Shown one piece after another: positions 56,879 through 64,000 of a stretch of 64,000 nt of DNA (positions are counted from its first letter, which is position 1; every line of letters begins with the position of its first letter). Under the pieces are notes generated by a model. The model was not told the DNA's origin and did not search any database. It saw only the letters and a program-made list of their open reading frames with translations. The position numbers and the translations under genes are program-made. The stretch lies in assembly GCA_963682025.1 (NCBI GenBank), contig OY821517.1, forward strand, positions 293,337,670 through 293,401,669, written 5' to 3'. Source of the DNA: Cordilura impudica (taxonomy: Eukaryota; Arthropoda; Insecta; Diptera; Scathophagidae).

Positions 56879-57408
56879 AAATATATACAAACTAAATTTG
56901 AGGAAAATCTGTGCAATATTTTGGTTTTTTGATAGATTTAAGTGAAGATCGGGAAGCAGCTCTATATGGGCCCTATGACTAAGAGTTGTCCAATAGGGAT
57001 CATTTTTGGACTACTGATTAATGGATGTAATAAACACATACAAACCCAATTTGACTAAGATTTATATGATAATTTGGATCTTATGGCAATTTATGTTGAT
57101 TTCATAGGGGTCATTTGTATGGGGGCTAGGTCTGAAATTGGACCGATTCTCACCAATTTCATCCCATGGCTGATAAAAGCTTATATACCTAATTTCATCG
57201 AAATAGATTCATATTTGCGGCCTGCAGTTTGATTACAAGCTTTACATGGACACACAGACGGACGGACGGACATCGATAAATCGAATGAGATAGTGATTCT
57301 GATTCGATCGGTATAATTAAAGATGGGTGTAGGTCAAATATTTTTGGTTGTTACAAACAGCAGCACAAAGTCATTATACCCAAACCACATAGTGGTATAG
57401 GGTATAAA
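56879..57408 (+). repeat. Repeat R4, copy j (tandem, lacks its 5' quarter)
   Basis: Runs directly on from copy i (TATATACAAACTAAATTTGA) and ends with an intact CCACATAGTGGTATAGGGTA. So the pair shares one opening palindrome and has two closing ends. Confidence 0.8.
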
Positions 57409-57874
57409 AATAAAAAAATAAAAGAACGACGGTCGGATAGTAAAATTCTCTTTTAAACTATAATCCAGATTAATGAACCCATTGAATTGTGTGACTTATT
57501 ACTACAATTGTCTGACGTTGAGATACAAAGTTGCAGAATAAAAATTCTTAAAAAACAAATTTTAACCATGATTTTTTAATTAAAAAAATTTTATATTTAA
57601 TCCTAATTTTTTAACAGTGACTTTTTTCGAATAAAGTAGTTTAATATTAATAAACTTAATTATATGTAAAGAAAAACAGATTCGGTGTACTATTAATTAC
57701 TTTTGCGTCTAGATTCCTTATTTTTCGTCGGAATTTCATCACAGGTACCTCTTTCGAAAAGTTTTGAAATTGTCTATTTTTTTTTCAGCAATTGTTGCAA
57801 AAAGTTGCCACAAGGTGGGGGCAATGACATTTTTCTTATATGTAGAACTAAACAACGTTGATAGAGAAGATATA

Positions 57875-58513
57875 GGCCCTTATTATGAGTTGCATTCGAT
57901 CTTCGATCTTCGCTATCGAACATCGACTATTGAATGTCAAATTCGTATTATGAGCTGCCAGCACGGTCGAAAATTTCGTTCTAAAACGAATTTTCAATCG
58001 AACACAATTTTGCTTTCGATGCTGGATGGCAGTTTGTAAAACTTATTGAAAATATGTATAAGTTGTAAATTATTTTAATTTCATGAGATTGATCTGCCTT
58101 ATGTGGATTGCCGCAACAGTTCATTCCATAAACGCCTCCTTGCAGTCGAAAATATGCTATAAATCTGTGAACAAACTTTCTAAATGTTAAAACCTCGCAT
58201 ATTTACGTAGTGGAACCCATTTCCAAAATGTTGGAAGCATCTCTCATGACAAAGCATTCATCTTCATCAGACGGTCATAGAACCATAATTCCATGTTAAT
58301 AAATAATTAATTTTTTTTCTTTAATAAATTTGTAAACAAACAATGTTTATTTATAGTGCAAGCTAATAAATATGTACTATTGTGAATTATCGAATTGAGT
58401 GAAATTCACAATAGCGCTATTTATCGAATGTGCGCCATAATACCAAATGAAAATTCGTTCGATCAATTAATTCGACCACCATCGAAAATCGAAAGTTGCT
58501 CATAATATGCACC
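57875..58513. mobile_element. TIR element of 639 bp
   Basis: The left end GGCCCTTATTATGAGTTGCA and TTCGATCTTCGAT pair with the right end (reverse complement GGTGCATATTATGAGCAACT, TTCGATTTTCGAT). ATA flanks both ends (57872-57874, 58514-58516). Inside are further TTCGAT-type dyads and no gene, typical of a non-autonomous cut-and-paste element. Confidence 0.75.
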
Positions 58514-60335
58514 ATAGAGAATGTATGGGATAGAGTTAAGCACACGCCTATGTCAATTGCGGAAAATACTCTAGGAATTAACAAAAAGCCCCAAAAAAAT
58601 TAATGGATGACGGAAGAAATATTACAACTATGGAAGAACGTCGAAAACATAAAAATTACGAGCTATATCATGAAATTCACAGGGAGATTGAAATGGCAAT
58701 ACGCATACCCAAGAATGCACACCTTAACGGACAATGCCAGGAGATCGAAAAACAAAATTTACATGACAATTATAATTTACATAGAAAATTAAAAGAAACC
58801 TCCGGAATATACAGAAAGAAAACACCTGGTATTTTATATAACATTTATATAGAACATTTGTAAAGAGTATATTGAACAAGTTTAGACTTGCCACTTACAG
58901 AAACTAAAATAACGAAAAACGAAATAGAAGCCACCATAATATCACTAAAAGATAAAAAAAACCACTGGCCCTGACGAGATTCCTTCTGAAGCACTAAAAC
59001 TGATAGATACGGATAATATTGACCTACTAACAAAGTTGTTTAACCACATTTATGATTCAGGAAAATATCCACAAGACTGGCTAAAATTCACATTTATAAC
59101 CATACCCAAGAAAAACTGCGCAAAATCTTGTAATGACTACAGACTTATAAGTCTAATGAGCCACGTCCTGAAAATATTCCTAAGAGTAATTCATTCCAGA
59201 ATATACTCAAAATGCGAAAAAAAATGGGAGTGTCCCAGTTTGGGTTTAAATAAGGAAGCGCTTTTTTCTCTACAGTTATTAGTCCAAAAATGTAGAGATG
59301 TAAAAAGGATGTTTTCTTATGCTTTGTAGATTACGAAAAAGTATTTAACATAGTGCAATACGACAAATTAATGGACATCCCTATGTCAATCGGTATAGAT
59401 GACAAGGAAATCCGATGCACCAAAAGTCTCTATTGGTACCAATCCGCACACATTGAGGTTAACGGAGAGCTGTCTGAAAGCATTTCAATATCGAGAGGCG
59501 TTCGTCAAAGTTGTATACTGTCCCTACTATTGTTTAATATATATTCCGAGAGGATCTTCCAGGAATCCATAAACAACATGCCTAGCGGCATATATACAAA
59601 TAATGTTAGATATGCCGATAATACCACAATACTGGCTGATAGTATTACTGACCTCCAAGATTTAATGAATAGACTTGTTACATATAGTGAAATATATGGT
59701 TTGCAAATAAATATTCGGAAAACCAAATATATGGTTGTGAGCAGAAAAATAACTTAAAAATACAAAACTTTTCCATTCAAAGGGTTCATAACTTTCAATA
59801 TCTTGGAGTATTGATCAATGACCAATGGAAACGAGTCATGATATGAATCTAGATACGAAAATACGGTTTATCAAAGCATATACTATATATGGTCAGTGCT
59901 ACTGTACGCAATGGAGGTATGGACCATTAAAGCGATAGATGTGAAAAACTATAATCCTTCTAAATGTGGATATATCAAATAACGAGGTACTGAGATGAAT
60001 GCATCGAAATAGAGTGCTCATAACAACTATAAAGAACGGAAAACAGCCTACCTTGGACATATTATGAGAAATCCAAAATTTTGATTGTTACAAACCATCA
60101 CGAAGTTGAGAATAGACGGAAAGCCTTCTAAAGGAAGAAAAGAAATGGCTTGGATTTCAAATATTCAGGAGTGGACTGGTTTCCGAGATGTAGGATATCT
60201 TCTAAGTGTGGCAAGATATAGAGGAGTGTTTGCCGAAATCCTGGGAAACTTATGAAATTTTTAGTTTGAAATGTAATTGTATTGGTCGCCAACATTCGTA
60301 TGACGAACAGGCAAATAAAGAAGAAGATATATATA
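58514..60335 (+). pseudogene. LINE-F copy 2: non-LTR retrotransposon, 5' truncated
   Basis: Starts in the linker (RRKHKNYELYHEIHREIEMA, 58640) and has SGPDEIPSEALKL-like sequence near 58965, YPQDWLKFTFITIPKKN, YRLISLMSHVLKIFLR, FVDYEKVFN (frameshifted), IGIDDKEIRCTKSLYWYQ, ISRGVRQSCILSLLLFNIYS and VRYADNTTILAD (59605-59640), where the second catalytic Asp of YADD is replaced by Asn. It continues LQINIRKTKYMVVSRK and a shifted C-terminus GHIMRNPK, GRKEMAWISNIQEWTGFRDV, to about 60255. The 3' end is an AATAAAGAAGAAG tail (about 60313-60327), which served as the landing site of LINE-E. Confidence 0.85.
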
Positions 60336-62322
60336 TTTAATCCTTTTATTCCTAACTGGAACATAGGGCCGTAACAAATAATTTCCATTGAACTCTGTAT
60401 AATGCTAAACGTTTTGTTTCACTCCAGCTCTATCCTGCGTTTCTTAGTTCGGATTCAATTTGTCTTTTCCAAGTATTGCGCGGGCGCCCCAGTTTCTGCT
60501 TCCTTGAGGGTTGAAATCTATGACGTTTCTTGCGGTATCGTCTGCAGGTTTACGTAATGTATGTCCAAGGCCACCAGAAGATGGTTTTGACGCCGAAACT
60601 TATTGGGAGCGAGCAGAACATGGCTTTACTGAAGCAGCGCAACAAAGCGTCGGAATCTGTCAACGTCAAAGCAACCCATGGATTACTGGGCACACATGGA
60701 ATCTTATAAAAGCGCGCAAAGAAGAAAAAGAAAAGGTTAATAGGGCAAGAACTCATCAAGCAAAACAGCAGGCACAAGCAAATTACACAACTGCTAACCG
60801 CAGAGTAAAACGCAGCGCCAGAGCCGATAAACGAAGATGGCTCGACAACCTAGCAACAGAAGCCCAAAGAGCAAGCGAATCGCATAGACACAAAGACCTC
60901 TATAAGATCACCAAAACTATCGCTGGTCGTGTTCACGCGAACGCAAAGCCGATCAAAAATACCAGTGGTGAACTAGTGCATTCTATCGAAGATCAACTAA
61001 AAGTATGGGAAGACCACTACAGAGACCTCCTAACCGATACAAACACCAACCTTCAGGAACTATGTAGTAGACACAATGAACACGCCCCACGTAATGACGT
61101 TAACATAGACGCTCCAAGCATCAGAGAAATTGAGGCAGCACTAGCACAGCTTAAATCCGCAGGTCCAGACAACATCGCTCCCGAACTGCTTAAAGCAGAC
61201 AAGAGTTCAGCTGCACTAATTCTCAAACCACTTATAAACCATTTTTGGTCTCAAGAATCATTGCCGCCCAATATAAAAGACGGTATCATCATTAACCTAC
61301 CAAAAAAAGGAAACCTCATGGAGTGCTCCAACTGGAGAGGCATATATTTACTAAATGTTGCCTATAAAGTCATCGCTCAAATTTTACACAACCTCGCTTA
61401 CGAGGTGAACAAGCTGGATTCAGGCCCCATCGTTCTTGCGCCGACCACATCAACAGCCTACGAATTATCGTAGAACAGTCTAGCGAGTGGCGATCTCCTG
61501 TGTATCTCTTATTCATCGATTTTAAGCGTGCATTTGACACCCTTCTTCACATTGCCATCTGGACTGCTTTAGAATGTAAAGGCATTTCGCTCGGTGCTCC
61601 ACGCGGGCTACCTCAGCGGTCAATTTCAAATTAAAACTGGCGTTCGTCAAGGCTGTATCCTTTCGCCATTGTTATTTAACATAGTCCTCGATGTGGTAGT
61701 GTCGGAAGCTATGAGCGCAGATAATGGAACCTCATTTGGCCTCCAAAACAAACTAAGTGACCTTGACTACGCGGATGACATATGCCTGCTAGCACAGAAC
61801 TTTTCACAGATGCAAGAGACGCTGAACAATATTGCAAAGCGTGCACGGGCAGCTGGTCTGTCAATCAACATAAGCAAAACTAAGTCTCTGCGTTTGAACA
61901 ACAACTGCTCGGCGAATTTCCAGCTGGAGGGCGTATGCATTGAAGAAGTGCAGAGTTTTTGCTATCTTGGAAGCTACATATCAAATATGGATACAGCCAG
62001 CAAGACATCCAAAACAGGGTATCAAAAGCGAAGCAAGCGTTAGGGATTCTCTACAAAATCTGGAGATCATCCAACATCTCATTACACACAAAGCTACGTT
62101 TGTACAACTCAAATGTAAAGTCGACGTTACTCTACGGGTGTGAAAGCTGGAATATATCGGCAAGGGATGCACAATATCTTCAAGCCTTTGCTAATCGCTG
62201 CCTACGTCGCATCCTTCACATATTCTGGCCTGAGACCATATCCAATAGCGAGCTCTGGTTTAGAACGAATCAACCACTCACAACTGAAGAAATAATAGTT
62301 CGCAAATATAGATGGCTTGGAC
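60328..62322 (-). mobile_element. LINE-E insertion with 5' inversion (twin priming)
   Basis: The LINE is oriented minus. Its 3' end is sense on the minus strand from about 60577 to 60328 (GHTLRKPADDTARNVIDFNP, then LALYRVQWKL, then 3'UTR), while all upstream coding sits inverted, on the plus strand, at 60578-62322. The outer edge of the inverted part stops at RKYRWLG and the sense part begins at LGHTLRK, so the two are adjacent in the parental RNA and share CTTGGACA. AAAGAAGAAG at 60317-60326 and again at 62323-62332 is the likely target duplication. Confidence 0.75.
60560..62322 (+). pseudogene. LINE-E reverse transcriptase region (inverted segment)
   Basis: A 300-codon open stretch (60560-61470) carries an Arg/Lys/Glu-rich linker (KARKEEKEKVNRARTHQAKQ, KRRWLDNLATEAQRASESHR), then REIEAALAQLKSAGPDNIAP, LIN.FW, DGIIINLPKKGNLMECSNWR and GIYLLNVAYKVIAQIL. 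A gap follows, then LRIIVEQSSEWRSPVYLLFI-like sequence with DFKRAFDTL (about 61520), TGVRQGCILSPLLFNIVLD and LDYADDICLLAQNFSQM (about 61760, catalytic YADD intact), [19 protein letters not shown], then frameshifted [20 protein letters not shown] and RKYRWLG. It belongs to the widespread endonuclease-RT type LINEs; the clade is left open. Confidence 0.85.
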
Positions 62323-62438
62323 AAAGAAGAAGAAGCATCCTTTAATTATTATTGTATGATGAAAATTTTAAGTTTAAAGTACGTGTATTTTGGGTATAAC
62401 TTTGCTTGAGTTCGTTGCAGTTGTTCTGGTATAAAATT
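62323..62438. other. Post-insertion flank
   Basis: Target duplication AAAGAAGAAG then AT-rich sequence. No gene. Confidence 0.5.
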
Positions 62439-62642
62439 TTAACATATTTCGGGGGATGAAGTTTTTCCGCCGAGCAACTCATCCATTACGTGCCTTAATA
62501 TATAATTTAGAATATGTTGTTGACAACCAATATATAGCGGCGTATTCAGTGTAATTGATTTAAAGTAGTTTTGCAATTGAAAAACTACTCCGTTTTTTCC
62601 TGTGTTTACTGCTGCTGTATCACAAATTACACTGTACAACAA
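62439..62642 (-). pseudogene. Transposase-like protein fragment (unclassified family)
   Basis: Minus strand, 67 codons: SVICDTAAVNTGKNGVVFQL, LNTPLYIGCQQHILNYILRH, VMDELLGGKTSSPEI, then stop. The D-A-x-x-N-T-G-K...GCQ.H.LN.IL..VMD..LGGK.SSP pattern recurs in multicopy arthropod proteins that I take for transposases; the leading D could be catalytic. No terminal repeats are found around it, so the element is only partly present. Its family may be the same as that in the 44-47 kb palindrome, but no overlapping segment exists to test this here. Confidence 0.55.
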
Positions 62643-63416
62643 AAATAACTTTTTCCAAAATTACAAGATCCGGCCTATAAATTTTGATAGAGGGGACAAA
62701 AAAAGACACGTGTATCGGCGTTTTGAAAGTTTAAATCTGAAATTCACTTGAGGGGGGTTAAAGTTTCCCAGCTCTGGCTAATTCTTAAAAGAGCAAAAAC
62801 CACCATTAAAACAGGGATTTAAGGGGTTAAAATGTTCCGCAAAAATATTCGCCGTGAAATTTTACTATAAGTTCCGGAATACACCAAAACGGAAAATTCA
62901 ACCATAAAGTCAGAAATAAGACACAATAAAAGAGAGCTTAGGGTTAATTTCGCATTTATTAAGAATTTTATTTTAATTTATTTTGGGGAACTTTAAAATA
63001 AAATTCTAATTGTATACTAATACAAATTTGAAACTTCATCGCTGACGGAGCGTGAACTTTTTTGACGACAGTGAAAAAGTAAACGTGTATTCCTTAATAG
63101 TTTTCAATGGCATATTGGACTATAATATGCCAATTTTGATATTTTCAAAAAATGTTAAAAAGTTATAACCCTAATGTACATGTAAAAGTCTAAAAATAAT
63201 ATATAAAACAACTCTACAAATTAAACTTTGATATATGTATGTTTTAAATATTCTGTGATTCGCAGATTCTGAATCTGTTATTCCATTCCAGATAAACTTC
63301 ATTCTCTTCTTTAACTAAAATCATTATGAAAAGAGGATAGAAGGATTTTAGAAACACCCAATAAATAAAATGATGATTAACTAGTAACATTTTTTAATTT
63401 AAATATTTTTATGTAT
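62643..63416. other. Unassigned, possibly the rest of the same transposon
   Basis: GGGG-containing patches (GAGGGGGGTTAAAG) between AT-rich stretches. No frame longer than noise. Confidence 0.35.
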
Positions 63417-63612
63417 ACTAGCAGGTTCCAGCCCTCGAAATTCGAGTGCAAATTCTAGAAAATTTTATTTGATCATTAAATAAAGTCCTTAAAGCTAAAA
63501 TCAACACAAAAAAAAAACTCATTTTTATTACAAACATATTAATAAATTTAATAAATATATATGTACATAGCATTGTATAATTTTATGTATGTGTTAGTAG
63601 CAACTTTAAATG
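63417..63612 (+). repeat. Repeat R2, copy d (3' truncated)
   Basis: ACTAGCAGGTTCCAGCCCTC with hairpin, TGCAAATTCTAGAAAATTTT and TTTTATGTATGTGTTAGTAG, then it leaves the R2 pattern after GCAACTTTAAATG. Confidence 0.75.
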
Positions 63613-64000
63613 TAGAACAAACCACCGCACAGTGGCGCCATTTGAGTTTTTTCGTTGCAAAAATCATATCTTTTGAACCGAATAACATAATTGAACAGTT
63701 TAAACAGCATATGATAGATAACTGTTCAGCCTATGAAATGAGCGTTTGGAAAGGGTGCTACGCTTTGTAGGGGCCTACTTATGGGTTATCAAAATTAAAA
63801 TTTGTAGAAAAATCAATTTTATGGTAACTAAAAAAAATTATTTTTACATTTTTAGATGGTTTTTATTTTTTTTTTTTCTTAAGGGTTTTATGTTTTAAAT
63901 TATTACCCAACAAATTAAAAAAAAATTACTTCTTTTTTAAATTTATTTTTTCAATTTTCTGTAAAATATTCATCACAATTCATAAGAGAAAGTATATCTA
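63613..64000 (+). other. Unassigned end of window
   Basis: A 69-codon frame (63561-63767) starts inside R2, so it is not taken as a gene. CAGTGGCGCCATTTGAG at about 63630 may be a repeat end. The remainder is AT-rich. Confidence 0.35.

Larger units (their letters stand above)
55050..57545 (+). pseudogene. Transposon-type ORF of unrecognised family, split by R4 repeats
   Basis: Early blocks in shifted frames at 55050-55260 (ELCANGKTITLYFKWQKLLA, LRKTxK-like LKKDRKNAKFLFF). A long open stretch 55445-55926 has YPEAYSEAKIIRDYITNNYF, LQELKVCVLIHATCIEPLKH, SYMEIGNVNKTLLLNLVPQK and FHSNINVESVFAMVNRTCAS. It then shifts frame to KARQNKCIQNLFDLQRFDLT, ENAKWNARERMKRLEQIE (to 56090). After two R4 units coding resumes at about 57420: KERRSDSK, NEPIELCDLLLQLSDVEIQS, CRIKILKKQIL and stop near 57577. 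The basic helical end and NVE.VF block resemble C-termini of multicopy transposase-like proteins with a hAT-style NxxxE.VF helix, but I cannot assign a family. Confidence 0.55.

Noticed and set aside
57764..58039. 91-codon plus-strand frame
   Set aside because: Two thirds of it lies inside the inverted-repeat element that starts at 57875.

Overview
This is a strongly AT-rich eukaryotic window that looks like a long intergenic or intronic stretch of a repeat-rich insect genome. A brachyceran (higher) fly is most likely. I infer this from the style of the 5'UTR and start context (CAAAATG) of the one credible host exon, from non-LTR retrotransposons of arthropod type, and from hundreds of bases of fly-like dispersed repeats with GGACGGACGGACATCG-type cores. 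I cannot name the species. No prokaryotic features, CRISPR arrays or rRNA genes are visible.

Layout. 1-4963: a LINE fragment broken by a DNA transposon with ~280 bp inverted ends, which carries a decayed intron-containing gene for a cysteine-rich protein; that gene is itself split by a ~1 kb palindromic insertion. 5127-9474: a Tc1-like transposase remnant, then a long dispersed repeat (called R1 here) with a short inverted-repeat element inside it. 9600-15610: one LINE (LINE-A) cut into four pieces by three insertions: a 335 bp element with a 9 bp target duplication, a second transposon with a homologue of the cysteine-rich gene, and an RNase H-bearing LINE that ends in a pentanucleotide microsatellite. 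15611-17325: repeat family R5, built from ~140 bp units. 18361-19080: minus-strand first exon of an unidentified host gene. 19586-30640: nested R1, R2, R3 and R4 repeats, a 1.3 kb TTTTCA-type satellite and a small PIF/Harbinger-like element carrying a MADF-domain fragment. 31105-35390: two LINEs, one minus and one R1-clade plus. 36096-38591: R4 repeats in tandem, then an R2 copy. 38755-41347: a GC-richer insert, a tRNA-derived SINE and a ~390 bp direct duplication around it. 44055-48142: an R4 repeat split by a 3.4 kb palindrome holding two opposed copies of a transposase-like C-terminus. 50100-50835: a possible non-coding 5' exon. 52465-57540: repeats and a broken transposon-type ORF. 57875-62330: a TIR element, a second copy of the first LINE, and a LINE inserted in its tail with a textbook twin-priming inversion. 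62439-64000: another transposase-like fragment and an R2 copy.

The window is a layered record of transposition and not a set of cooperating genes. The most interesting items are the two transposons carrying the same uncharacterised cysteine-rich protein family with different ends, the giant palindrome that ties a MITE family to a candidate transposase, and the MADF-bearing Harbinger-like element. Family names R1-R5 and LINE-A to LINE-F are local labels. All coding stretches except the host exon are visibly broken. Boundaries of degenerate repeats are approximate.
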